Source of the DNA: DATKNA01 sp963786765
Lineage (GTDB): Bacteria > Actinomycetota > Actinomycetes > Actinomycetales > Kineosporiaceae
Assembly: GCA_963786765.1 (NCBI GenBank)
Contig: CAWBAJ010000019.1
Span: 62,001 to 126,000, forward strand
DNA: 64,000 nucleotides
Direction: 5' to 3'
The notes below the pieces were generated by a model that saw only the letters and a program-made list of their open reading frames with translations, ran no database searches and was not told where the DNA came from. The stretch's first letter is position 1. Every line of letters starts with the position of its first letter. The position numbers and the translations under genes are program-made. Below, piece by piece: positions 46,025-56,882 of this stretch.

Positions 46025-46890
46025 ACCGGAGACGCCGCTGCGATCGTCTTCAACAGCCTCGCCGCCGCCCGCGAGGCCGCCTGGTCGTCGAGGTGGCCGT
46101 TGTCCGAGGCATATCCGTCGTACAGCGCGAAGTAGGGCTGCCCCTCGTGCTCCCCGCTGACCCTCGTGCCATCGGGCGCGGTGGACTCGAGCGCTGCCAG
46201 ATCGAAGAGGTGGTCGCGGCCGTACTCCTGGCGGATCAGGGTGTTGAGTCGCTCCCGGACGACGTTCTCCGCCGGCATGTAGCGGTCGCTGCGGGTCAGC
46301 AGGGCCCTCACCCTGGCCGGCAGCCTGGGCTCGGTGGTGAGGGGCACCGTGACGTGGACGAAGGTCACGTCCGGGAACTCCCGTTCCAGGGCCGCGACCG
46401 TGTCGTGGTACTTCCCGAACAATGCGTCCACATCGGTCCGGCTCGTGATGTCGACATAGCAGAACTTCATCAGGGCCACGTCCACCTGATGGCCGAGGCC
46501 CCCACGCAGACGCGCCGCGAAGTCGTCGATCTTCAGCCCCGGGTCCTCGTTCCTGCCGATGAACGCGTGGTCGAGAAAGCCCCCGGCCGCTCCCGGCCGA
46601 GCACTCTCCTGCTGGACGGGGATGGCTGGGAGCCCCTCGTCCTGGTACAGGCCGGGCACGGCAGCGAGCAGACTCATCCCCACCGACTGGTGACCGAAGA
46701 AGACCCGTGTCCGTGCGGCCTTCTCGAGCTCCGGGACACCCAGCTCGGTGGTCGTCCCGTCCGGCCCGCCCATGAGCTTCCCTTCGTCGCGGTTCTTCGA
46801 CGAGGCCGCCCCCCAGGCCGCCAGCGGCAGGAGCAGCACGGTTGCGGTGGCCAGGCGCACAGCGCTCCGCCTAGTGGGCGTGTGCCTCAT
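46021..46890 (-). CDS. Exported SGNH-like hydrolase/acyltransferase
   Basis: A 289-residue protein with an N-terminal signal sequence (RLATATVLLLPLAAWG). TRVFFGHQSVGMSLLAAV has a Ser in the place used by SGNH enzymes, VDVALMKFCYVDITSRTDVD a conserved central strand, and SDNGHLDDQAASRAA a C-terminal His-Asp that could complete a triad. It likely acts outside the cytoplasm on the acylated polysaccharide. It overlaps the ligase gene by 20 nt and acpS by 4 nt. Family is inferred from these motifs; catalysis is not certain. Confidence 0.68.
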   Translation of the reverse strand: MRHTPTRRSAVRLATATVLLLPLAAWGAASSKNRDEGKLMGGPDGTTTELGVPELEKAARTRVFFGHQSVGMSLLAAVPGLYQDEGLPAIPVQQESARPGAAGGFLDHAFIGRNEDPGLKIDDFAARLRGGLGHQVDVALMKFCYVDITSRTDVDALFGKYHDTVAALEREFPDVTFVHVTVPLTTEPRLPARVRALLTRSDRYMPAENVVRERLNTLIRQEYGRDHLFDLAALESTAPDGTRVSGEHEGQPYFALYDGYASDNGHLDDQAASRAAARLLKTIAAASPV

Positions 46891-48397
46891 CGGCCACCTC
46901 CTCGCGTCGCACCGCGGGGTCCCTCGGGGAGGGCGGCGTGTCGAGAAGCCGGCTCCTGTCGACCTTCCCGTTCGCGTTCAAGGGGAGTTGCTCGACGACA
47001 CGCACCACGCGGGGGGCCATGTATGACGGCAGGTGCATCCGGCAACGGGCCGTGATCTCCGCCGCGATGATCTCTGCATCCGGCCGCGGCTGCACTAACA
47101 GGACGATCGCCTCCCCGGCCTCGTCGTCCGGCACCCCGATCGCCGCCGCCGCCAGGACGCGGTCGAGACCGAGGACACACGCCTCCACGTCCTGCGCCGA
47201 GACGCGGTGACCCCAGGACTTGATGAAGTCCTCCCGGCGGCCCACCAGGTAGATGAAGCCCTCGTCGTCCACCACGGCCAGGTCGCCCGTCCGCAGGCCC
47301 AGGTCCGTGAACTTCTCGGCCGATGCCTGCGGATCGTCCAGGTAGCCGGGGGAGATGCTGTCCCCTCGGGCGTAGACCTCGCCGCGGACACCGGGGGGGA
47401 CGGGCCTGCCGGCCTCGTCGAGCACATGCAACTGCACCCCTGGGACGCCCTTGCCGATCGAGCCGAGCTTGGTCCGGAGCATCGCAGGGGGCAGGTAGGA
47501 GAGCCGGGCTGTCGCCTCCGTCTGCCCGTACATCACGAACAGCCGGGCTCGCGGCTTGGCATCGACGAGTTCCTCGATGAGGGGTGGAGCCAGCCGGCCG
47601 CCCGCCTGCTGGACCAGCCGCAGGTGCGGCAGATCGCGCCGGGCGAAGGTCGTCGCCCGGAGCAGGAGCTGGAACGACGACGGGACGCCGGCGAGAACCG
47701 TGCATTCCTCGCGCTCCAGCAGGTCGACGGCGACCTCCGGAAAGGCGAAGGAGTTGCACAGCACCAGACGTGCGCCCACTCGCAGGTGCGTGTGCAGCAA
47801 GGAGGCGCCGAAGCAGTAGAAGAAGGGCAGGACGACGAGCACACGGTCCGTCGGCGTCAGCTCCAGGTACGAGACGATCGAGTCGGTGTTCGCCTGGATG
47901 TTCCGGTGGGTCGCCCGCACCACCTTCGGGCGAGCCGTGGTGCCGGACGTGAACATCAGCGCCGCGTCCGTGTCGAGGTCGCCCGGTCCGTCCGCGGGCC
48001 AGCAGGGGTCGACGGCGCGGGTCAGCGCCTCGTCGGTGAGAACCCGCTGCGAGCCGAACGCCGCGTACGCCTTGGCCTGACTGCGCCGGTCGGCGAGGAC
48101 CACGGAGCAGTCCACTGCCCGGTCGTTGCGTTGCAGGGCCGGCACGTCGAGGCTCGTCGAGAACGGGACCGCGACGTGACCCAGCTTCATGGCGGCGAGG
48201 TAGCCGGCGACCCAGAAGAGGGAATTCGCTCCCAGCAGACCCACCCGTGACCCCGGGGGCAGTTGCAGCGCCGCCAAATGACCGGCGAGGGTGGCGGCAG
48301 CCGATCGGAGATCGTCATAGGTGTAACGCCGGCGTCCCTCGACCAGAGCGATCTGGTCAGGGGCGCCGGCAGCCAAGAGGTAGTCGGCTGTGTTCAT
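46871..48397 (-). CDS. AMP-dependent acyl(-CoA) synthetase/ligase
   Basis: A 508-residue adenylating enzyme of the ANL superfamily. Core motifs A3 (MFTSGTTARPKVVRATHRN), A5 (RLFVMYGQTEATARLSYL), A7 (RTGDLAVVDDEGFIYLVGR) and A10 (PLNANGKVDRSRL) are intact. It activates a carboxylic acid as an adenylate and passes it to CoA or, given the neighbours, to the phosphopantetheine of the operon ACP. It lies 89 nt downstream of the ACP gene. The acid used is unknown. Confidence 0.93.
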   Translation of the reverse strand: MNTADYLLAAGAPDQIALVEGRRRYTYDDLRSAAATLAGHLAALQLPPGSRVGLLGANSLFWVAGYLAAMKLGHVAVPFSTSLDVPALQRNDRAVDCSVVLADRRSQAKAYAAFGSQRVLTDEALTRAVDPCWPADGPGDLDTDAALMFTSGTTARPKVVRATHRNIQANTDSIVSYLELTPTDRVLVVLPFFYCFGASLLHTHLRVGARLVLCNSFAFPEVAVDLLEREECTVLAGVPSSFQLLLRATTFARRDLPHLRLVQQAGGRLAPPLIEELVDAKPRARLFVMYGQTEATARLSYLPPAMLRTKLGSIGKGVPGVQLHVLDEAGRPVPPGVRGEVYARGDSISPGYLDDPQASAEKFTDLGLRTGDLAVVDDEGFIYLVGRREDFIKSWGHRVSAQDVEACVLGLDRVLAAAAIGVPDDEAGEAIVLLVQPRPDAEIIAAEITARCRMHLPSYMAPRVVRVVEQLPLNANGKVDRSRLLDTPPSPRDPAVRREEVADEAHAH

Positions 48398-48486
48398 CTG
48401 GGCCTCTGGAAGGTCCGTGCGCGGGCGAGCCGGCGAGCGCCCTCCGGCGGCCGCATTCTCGTCGGGTCTGAAGTCCGTGACGTGGT

Positions 48487-48780
48487 TCAGCTGGCCCTGC
48501 CGAACTCGAGGTCCCGCTGGGCTGCTCCCTGCTTCGCTGTCACGTACCGGGTCAGCTTCGCGATGGTGCCCAGGTTCTCCGGAACCGTCTCCTCCTCGGA
48601 CACGGTGATGTCGAACTGGGCCTCGAGGAACTCGATGAGCTCGAGCACGCCGGTGGAGTCGATGATGCCCTCCTCGACCAGCCCGTCGTCCTCGCCGGGA
48701 ATCCGGGTGGTGTCGCCGAAGAGGTAGTTGTTCAGGACGAAGTCCGTCAACTGTGCTTTGACCCGGGGGTCATCCATCAA
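48487..48780 (-). CDS. Acyl carrier protein
   Basis: A 97-residue carrier protein. The attachment Ser is in EEGIIDSTGVLELIEFLE, followed by the conserved QFDITVSEEETVPENLG and a helix. It is longer than fatty-acid ACP by about 18 residues at the ends. As the first gene of the operon it would accept an acyl group from the ligase after modification by AcpS. No ketosynthase lies near, so it serves transfer rather than chain building. Confidence 0.92.
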   Translation of the reverse strand: MMDDPRVKAQLTDFVLNNYLFGDTTRIPGEDDGLVEEGIIDSTGVLELIEFLEAQFDITVSEEETVPENLGTIAKLTRYVTAKQGAAQRDLEFGRAS

Positions 48781-49354
48781 GGTCTCCCTGTGTTCGGGCG
48801 TTCCGCGCGCCGCTGGGGCAGCCGCATCGCTGCCCGCATTCGCGCGCGGCGGTATCGACGTCGTTGAGAAAGGTCCGGGCCATTGCTGAAGGACGCCCAG
48901 GAGCTCGCTCCCGTCGCTCCCGCCGGCCTTGCACGAGCACCAGGGCCGTGCGTTCTCGATCCGTTCCTGCCTGAGTGGTCGGCACCTCCTGTCAGGCCCG
49001 AGGGCCGCGAAGATCGGCGTTCTTCACCGGCCAGCATGCGCTGCCGTTGCCCCGGCCATAACGGTGCGCAGCGCATTGGCGTTACACAAGCATCAGGAAG
49101 GCGCAAAGAGAGCACTATCCGTAGCTACTCGATAACGCTGAAGCAGGCCCGGAGAGGAGCTCTGATAAGGGACGATTACTGGCGGTCGTCCAGTAGTGAC
49201 GGCGGACGCCACCCGCCACCACTACCCACCGCATGACCGCGCACGGAAGGATGGCGACGTCTGAAGCTCACACTTCGAGCAAGAGAACGCCTGGCCGCCG
49301 CAGCGATCCTCATCGGCCGCCGCCGGAGGCTGCCGGACCGATGAGAGGGGTCGC
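48781..49354. other. Upstream region of the ACP-ligase operon
   Basis: 574 nt with no recognised protein family in any frame. The part at 49070-49140 is less GC-rich (CATTGGCGTTACACAAGCATC, TATCCGTAGCTACTCGATAACG in pieces) and could hold the operon promoter or other control sites. TAACG and CGTTA around 49060-49085 form a short interrupted inverted repeat. No RNA gene was identified. Confidence 0.5.
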
Positions 49355-49579
49355 GTGGGTGAGCATCCGAGCTCGGTCCCTGCGGACCGCGCGTCGGGGG
49401 AGCCGGACGGCGCTGATCGTGGCGCGCCCTGCCGCTGCGGCCACGACCGGGCCGCCCATGAACACTTCCGCCGCGGCACGGAGTGCTCGCCGTGCGACTG
49501 CCCCCGCTTCCGTCGCCGCATCCGGTGGCGCCGGGTGCTCCGGGCGGGGTGGGGCGCCGGGTACGCGGTCGAGCCGTGA
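49355..49579 (+). CDS. Small Cys/His-rich putative zinc-binding protein
   Basis: A 74-residue protein starting at GTG. The core CRCGHDRAAHEHFRRG followed by TECSPCDCPRF has five Cys and three His spaced like a zinc site; proteins with this pattern are widespread in actinobacteria but uncharacterised. Its last residues (GAGYAVEP) are encoded by the right copy of the 31-bp repeat and equal the C-terminus of the response regulator at 28139, so the tail may have been created by an insertion event. The stop overlaps the kinase start by 3 nt. Confidence 0.65.
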   Translation: MGEHPSSVPADRASGEPDGADRGAPCRCGHDRAAHEHFRRGTECSPCDCPRFRRRIRWRRVLRAGWGAGYAVEP

Positions 49580-49581
49580 GC
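49551..49581 (+). repeat. 31-bp direct repeat, right copy (putative attR)
   Basis: Matches 28808-28838 at 30 of 31 positions in the same orientation, including 24 exact bases at 49558-49581. It spans the stop of the Cys/His-rich gene and the GTG start of the kinase gene. Confidence 0.65.
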
Positions 49582-50919
49582 GGGGCCGGCGGCAGATCCG
49601 TCACCGCCCGCGTGGTGGGCCTCGTCGCGCTCGTCACGCTGGCGAGCAGCCTGCTCGTGGGCGTCGCGCTGGTGCGCACCCAGAGCGAGGCCAACGTCGA
49701 GCGGGCGTCCGACACGCTCGCGCTGCAGGCCGACAACCTAGCGGGCCGGCTGGCCGCCGGCCGTCCGCTCGCGGCCGGCCCGCTCCTCGCCCGTCTCACC
49801 CGGCAGGGTGTGGCGGTCGACGTCGCCCGGCCCGGGGCGGCACCACCTGCACCCTTCACCACGGACGACATCGCCTCGGCCGGGGCGGGGAGCGAGCCGG
49901 TCCAGCGCGCCTCGGGGAAGGTCACGTGGCTCGTCGCCGCGCGTCCGGTCGGTGACGGCCGGACCGTGCTGCTCGGCCGCCGGCTGGCCCAGGCCAGGGG
50001 ACTGACGTCCGAGCAGCAACGCCGGGCCGTGCTCGTCGTGCTGGGCGTGCTCGCTGTCGGCGTCCTCGGGGGAGTCGCCCTGGCGCAGGGGATCACCCGG
50101 CCCCTGCGCCGGGTGTCGGCGGTCGCGTTGCGGCTGACGGCGGGGGAGCGGGACGTCCGCGTCGGCCCTGGCGGCCCGCGGGAGGTCGCGGAGGTCGGAG
50201 CGGCGCTGGACGGGCTGGCGGAGCGGCTGACGGAGTCCGAGGACCGGCAGCGACGGTTCCTCGAGACGGTCGGGCACGAGCTGCGCACGCCGCTGACCGC
50301 AGTCACCGGCTACGCCGAGGCACTCGCCGACGGCGTCCTGGCGCCGCAGGAGGCCCAGGCGGCCGGCGGAGTCGTCCTCAGCGAGGCGCGCCGGCTGCAG
50401 CGCCGCGTCGACGACCTGATGGCGCTTGCGCGCGTGCAGGCCGAGGACTTCGAGGTGATCACGGCGGCGACGGACCTCGCGATCCTGATGGCGGCGGCAG
50501 CGGCCGCCTGGCTCCCCCGGGCCGAGGCCGCCGGCGTGTCCCTGCGAGCGGAGGGACCGGACGAGGCCGTGGAGGCATGGGCCGACGGAGAGCGCGTCCG
50601 GCAAGCCGTCGACGCGCTGGTCGACAACGCGCTGAGGGTCCTGCCCGCGGGCGCGCCGCTGGTGCTCGCGTGGGGCGCGGACGCCGGCCAGACCTGGGTG
50701 CAGGTGCGCGACGGCGGTCCCGGCCTCGACCCCGCCGACCTGGCGGTGGCTTTCGAACCCGGCCGGCTCACTGAGCGCTACCGCGGCGACCGGCCGGTCG
50801 GGACCGGCGTCGGCCTGGCCCTCGTGGCGCACCTCGCCCGCCGGATGGGCGGCCGCGCGACCGCAGCGCCGGCCCCTGAGGGCGGCGTCGCGTTCACCCT
50901 GACCCTCCCCGCGGCCTGA
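49576..50919 (+). CDS. Two-component sensor histidine kinase, regulator displaced
   Basis: A 447-residue kinase. TM1 is at about residues 11-30 (VVGLVALVTLASSLLVGVA) and TM2 at about 152-175 (RAVLVVLGVLAVGVLGG), then HAMP (ITRPLRRVSAVALRLTAGE). H-box FLETVGHELRTPLT, N-box VDALVDNALRVLPAG, G1 DGGPGLDPA and G2 GTGVGLALVAHL are intact. No regulator gene precedes it. Its start codon lies in the 31-bp repeat shared with the 3' end of the orphan response regulator at 28139-28836, so those two are the likely partners. Confidence 0.93.
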   Translation: MSGAGGRSVTARVVGLVALVTLASSLLVGVALVRTQSEANVERASDTLALQADNLAGRLAAGRPLAAGPLLARLTRQGVAVDVARPGAAPPAPFTTDDIASAGAGSEPVQRASGKVTWLVAARPVGDGRTVLLGRRLAQARGLTSEQQRRAVLVVLGVLAVGVLGGVALAQGITRPLRRVSAVALRLTAGERDVRVGPGGPREVAEVGAALDGLAERLTESEDRQRRFLETVGHELRTPLTAVTGYAEALADGVLAPQEAQAAGGVVLSEARRLQRRVDDLMALARVQAEDFEVITAATDLAILMAAAAAAWLPRAEAAGVSLRAEGPDEAVEAWADGERVRQAVDALVDNALRVLPAGAPLVLAWGADAGQTWVQVRDGGPGLDPADLAVAFEPGRLTERYRGDRPVGTGVGLALVAHLARRMGGRATAAPAPEGGVAFTLTLPAA

Positions 50920-50944
50920 CGCGATCCTGACCCCGACGCCGGAT

Positions 50945-50966
50945 CCGAACACTGCCCGAACACTGC
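50945..50966 (+). promoter_or_regulatory. Tandem 11-bp direct repeat, OmpR-type operator candidate
   Basis: CCGAACACTGC occurs twice, head to tail without a gap (50945-50955 and 50956-50966). OmpR-family regulators bind as head-to-tail dimers to direct repeats with an 11-bp period, so this looks like a binding site for the regulator paired with the adjacent kinase. It is 80 nt upstream of the exported-protein gene. Confidence 0.55.
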
Positions 50967-51045
50967 GCCGACGTACCGGTCACCTGCAGCCCCCACTCTC
51001 GTGCATGTCGGCCCCATTCCGGGGCCCGGAGAAGGGGAGATCCAC

Positions 51046-51534
51046 ATGGTGCTGAAGTCCCTGGGTGTCGCTGCGGGCGCGTGCGCCCTCGTGGCAGGAG
51101 CGGTGGTCGCTGGGAACGCGGCGCACGCGTCACCGCCCGCCCCCGCGCAGGCTCGGCTCGCCGCCTCGGACGCCGGCCTTGCCCAGCTCGACGCCGCCGA
51201 CGCGAGCACCGCTGCCGATGTCGCGGGCGTGGCGAACGGCGTCGCCCACGGCCGGAAGCGGATGTGCGCCCGTGTGCCGAGGGCGATCGTCCGGACCCAG
51301 AACCTCGAGAAGCGGCTCGCGGCGGACGCGAACACGCCGGGGTCCCTGGCGTACCTGCAGCACCGGATCGACGCCGCCCAGGCGGCGCACGACACGCAGT
51401 TGGTGACCACGCTCACGAACCGGATGACCTATCGCAAGCAGCTGGCGACGTTCCTCCCGCAGCGGCTGACCCTGCTGCAAACGGCGCAGCGCACCGTGTG
51501 CGCGCCGTCCACGGGATCGCCGGCGACGTCCTGA
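51046..51534 (+). CDS. Exported hypothetical protein
   Basis: A 162-residue protein with a clear signal peptide (MVLKSLGVAAGACALVAG, cleavage likely after AHA). The mature part is helical: LAQLDAADASTAADVAGVAN, RVPRAIVRTQNLEKRLAAD, LQHRIDAAQAAHDTQLVTTL. It has single Cys residues near the middle and end that could pair. GGAGAAGGGGAG precedes the ATG. It follows the kinase gene and the 11-bp direct repeats, so it is a likely target of that system. No family recognised. Confidence 0.75.
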   Translation: MVLKSLGVAAGACALVAGAVVAGNAAHASPPAPAQARLAASDAGLAQLDAADASTAADVAGVANGVAHGRKRMCARVPRAIVRTQNLEKRLAADANTPGSLAYLQHRIDAAQAAHDTQLVTTLTNRMTYRKQLATFLPQRLTLLQTAQRTVCAPSTGSPATS

Positions 51535-51548
51535 TCCAAGGGACGCCC

Positions 51549-51567
51549 CTCGGCGAATGGCGCCGAG
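51549..51567. terminator. Hairpin between convergent genes
   Basis: CTCGGCG and CGCCGAG pair perfectly around a 5-nt loop between the stops of the exported-protein gene (51534) and the maltokinase gene (51572). It could serve both. Confidence 0.55.
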
Positions 51568-51571
51568 CTGC

Positions 51572-52995
51572 TCAGACGAGCAGCCGGCGGACGGCGCCGA
51601 GCGGGATCTGCAGCCAGGTGGGCCGGTTGCGCGTCTCGTAGACCACCTCGTACAGCGCCTTGTCGAGTTCGAGCGCGCGCAGCAGGACGGCGTGCCGGCG
51701 CGGGTCGTCCCCGCCCGCGTCCGCGTAGCCGTCCAGGAACGCCTCGCGGCAGTCGACGGCCCACTGCTGCGCGGCGAGCGCCCGAGGGTCCTGGGTGTCG
51801 AGCCCGATGGTGGCGTGGCGGGCTGCGTAGTCGAACGAGCGCAGCATGCCGGCGACGTCCCGCAGGGCGAGATCAGGCGCCGTCCGCTCGGCCAGCGGGC
51901 GCAGCGGCTCGCCCTCGAAGTCCAGCAGGATCCAGCCGCGCCGGGCCGAGTGCAGGACCTGGCCGAGGTGGTAGTCGCCGTGCACCTGCTGCAGGTCGGG
52001 AGCTGACTCGACGTGCCGGACGGAGTCCGCCGCGGTGCGGGCCGCGTCCGTGAACGGTTCGAGAGCCTTCACGGCGCGCACGGCCCAGTCGACGCGGGCG
52101 AGCAGGCCGTCGGCGAGGGCGTCGAGCGCGGCCCTGTCCACCGGCCGGGACGGCAGCGCGCGGGCCAGCGTGGTGTGCACCTCGGCGGTCGCGGCCCCCA
52201 GGCCCAACGCCTCGGAGGTGAACGGGCGCCCGGCGGCGACGGCGTCCGTGGCCTCCCGCCAGGCGTCGCGGCTGCCGGGCAGGAACTCGCAGGCATAGAC
52301 GAGATGCCCGTGCACCGGCGCCTTTCCGCCGACCACGGGCCACCAGCCCTCGATCCACCCGGCGGGCCGGGCGACCCGCGACGAGCCGGCCGCTGCGAGC
52401 GCCGTCTGGACGACGACGTCCGGGTTGTCGCCGCCCGCCAGGACGCGGAACACCTTCAAGATGATCGGCCGCTCGCCGTCGGCGTCCACGATGATCGACG
52501 TGTTCGACTGCTCGCCGCCCAGCACCTTCGCCGGGGAGCCGGGGTCGTTCGCCCAGCCGCCGACAGGGCGGACCGCCCGGGCGCGCCCGAGCGCCGCCCC
52601 CTCCCCGGACCAGGCCTCGCCCTCCTCCGCGAGCAGGCGGAGCAGGGCCCGCCGGTAGGCGGGGTCGTGCGGGCCGTCGTAGACGTACCGGTCCCCGTGC
52701 TCCGGGTCCTCGTACATCCCCACCAGGGCCGGGGCGAGCTCGTCAGCCGGTTCCGCCCGCAGGGTGAGCGGTACCTGGTAGACGACGCTCGCCCCGTCCG
52801 GGGTGGTGACCTGCACGAACAGGACGTCGACCTCGACGGGGGCGGAGCGCCTCCGGCCCTCGCCGAGCACGTCGTCGAGCAGCAGTCCCCCGAGCCTGGC
52901 CAGCTCCGGTTGCCCTCCGCCCTTGCCGGCGTACCACCGCTGACGCGGAAGCCACCCGGCGAGCAGGTCGAGGACCGAGCGCGGCCGCACCACTG

Positions 52996-52999
<4 letters not shown>
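51572..52999 (-). CDS. mak: Maltokinase
   Basis: A 475-residue maltokinase (Pep2 type), making maltose 1-phosphate from maltose and ATP for GlgE. The N-terminal cap has LAGWLPRQRWYAGKGG; the aminoglycoside-kinase-like core has LGGEQSNTSIIVDADG, the catalytic VHGDYHLGQVL and the metal-binding ILLDFEGEPLRPLAER. The start overlaps the treS stop by 4 nt, so TreS and maltokinase are coupled; in other actinobacteria they form one complex or are fused. Complete and intact. Confidence 0.95.
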
Positions 53000-54726
<1,727 letters not shown>

Positions 54727-54738
54727 CCTGGATGCCTC

Positions 54739-56882
54739 CTACCTGATCGGGCGAACGTGCAGCACGTGGGCGGGGTCGTCGGTACGGGTCGAGCCGGACG
54801 TAGTCGTGCTCCCCCCAGCGCAGCTCGCCCCGCTGAGCAGGTCGTGCACCTCGAACTCGTCCGCCCAGCCCATGCCCAGCGCAGGCATGTCCAGGTGGAC
54901 GACCGTCTCCCGCGTGCGCGTGCGGGTCCAGGTTGACGACGACGATCACGATGTCGTCGGCCCCTCGGGGGTGAAGGTGCCCTCGAGCGCCGGCTGTAGA
55001 CGATGAAGTTGTCGTCGTCCGCCCGGTGGAACTTGATGTTCCGCAGGTAATGAAGTGCCGGGTGCTGCGCGCCGGATCCGGTTGAGCGCCGTCAGGTAGG
55101 GCGCGAGCGAGCCCGTCGGCCGTCGCGCTCCCAGTCCCGCGGCCGGTACTGGTACTTCTCGCTGTCGAGGTACTCCTCGCTGCCCGCGCGCACGGCGACG
55201 TGCTCGCACAGCTCGTATCCCGAGTAGACGCCCCAGGACGGCGACAGCGTCGCTCGCCAGCACCGCCCGGAGCTTGAACGCCGGCCGGGCCGCCGTACTG
55301 GAGGAACTCGTGCAGGATGTCGGGGGTGTTGGCCAGAAGTTCGGCCGCATGTAGCTCGCGGCCTCGCCGGACAGCTCGGTGAGGTACTCCCGCATCTCCG
55401 CCGTGCGTGTTCCGCCAGGTGAAGTACGTGTACGACTGCGTGAAGCCCGACCTTGCCCAGCGTGTGCATCATCGCCGGCCGGGTGAAGGCCTCCGCGAGG
55501 AAGATCACCTCCGGGTGCTCGGTCGGCGCGACCTGCGCGAACAGCCACTCCCAGAACTGGACCGGCTTGGTGTGCGGGTTGTCCACCCGGAAGACCGTGA
55601 CCCCCCGGTCGATCCACAGGTTCACGACGCGCAGCACCTCGCGGTAGAGGCCCTCGGGGTCGTTGTCGAAGTTCAGCGGATAGATGTCCTGGTACTTCTT
55701 CGGCGGGTTCTCGGCGTAGGCGATGGACCCGTCGGCCCGGGTGGTGAACCACTCGGGGTGCTCGCGCACCCAGGGGTGGTCGGGGGAGCACTGCAGCGCC
55801 AGGTCGAGGGCGACCTCGAGCCCGAGCGAGCGCGCGGTAGACACGAAGTCCTCGAAGTCCTCGAGGGTGCCGAGGTCGGGGTGGATGGCGTCGTGGCCGC
55901 CCGCCTCGGAGCCGATCGCCCACGGGACGCCGGGGTCGTCGGGGGCGGGCGTCAGCGTGTTGTTGCGGCCCTTGCGGGCGGTGCTGCCGACCGGATGGAT
56001 CGGCGGCAGGTAGACGATGTCGAAGCCCATGTCCCGGACCGCCGGCAGCCGTTCCGCCGCCTGCGCGAAGGTTCCCGACACCCAGCGCCCGGTCTCGGCG
56101 TCGACGTGGGCACCCTCGCTGCGGGGAAGAACTCGTACCAGGCGCTGAAGAGCGCACGCTCGCGCTCGACCACCAGCGGGTAGGAGTCGCTGACGGTCAG
56201 CAGGTCGCGCAGCGGATGCCGGGCCAGCACGTCGTGCACCGCTGGGCCGGTGGCGATCGCGAGGCGCTGCTGCGGGTCGCGGCGGGTGTCCCGCAGGGTG
56301 GCGACGACGTCCTCGAGCACGGCGACGTCGGACGGCTCCAGGCCGGGCACGCGCAGGGCCTGCTCGAACACCTGGGCGCCCTCCTCGAACATGAGCTCGA
56401 CGTCGAGGCCGGCCGGCACCTTGATCAGGGCCGCGTGCTCCCAGGTGCCGTAGAGGTCGCTCCAGCCCTCGACCCGGAACGACCACCGGCCCTCGCTGTC
56501 GGGGACGACGGTCGCGCCGTAGCGGTCGGTGCCCGGGGCGAGGAGCGTCATCCGGACGCGGCTGTGCGTCGACGCCGTCGGGCCCGACCAACACGGCGGT
56601 GGCGGCGACGGCGTCGTGCCCCTCGCGGAAGACGGTCGCGGTGATCGGGACCGGCTCGCCGACGACGGCTTTGGCCGGGAAGCGCCCGGCGTCGACGACG
56701 GGGGAGAGGGCCAGGACCGGGATCCGGCCGACGGTGCTCGGCAGGATCGGGCTGGTGGCCGGACGGCTCTGCACCCGCTCCGTGCCCGCCGCCGGCGAGG
56801 CCGACTGGGACGTCGCGGTCGCAGGCTCGGGCCCGGCGGCCTCCTGCTCGGCGGTCAGGTCACCGGTCACCGGAGTCGTCAT
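54739..56882 (-). CDS. glgE: Alpha-1,4-glucan:maltose-1-phosphate maltosyltransferase, frameshifted
   Basis: GH13 enzyme that extends alpha-1,4-glucans from maltose 1-phosphate. FVSTARSLGLEVALDLALQC, the nucleophile Asp in VTVFRVDNPHTKPVQFWEW and the acid/base Glu in VIFLAEAFTRPAMMHTLGK are clear. The N-terminal sandwich has WSFRVEGWSDLYGTWEH and GRIPVLALSPVVDAGRFPAK. The first 45 residues are an Ala/Thr-rich extension. Frames change at least eight times (around 56575, 56125, 55450 and several between 55410 and 54790). The natural stop is the TAG at 54739-54741. First gene of the operon. Confidence 0.92.

Noticed and set aside
48777..49115. Minus-strand frame upstream of the ACP gene
   Set aside because: Arg-rich composition, no conserved motif and no ribosome-binding site; treated as non-coding.
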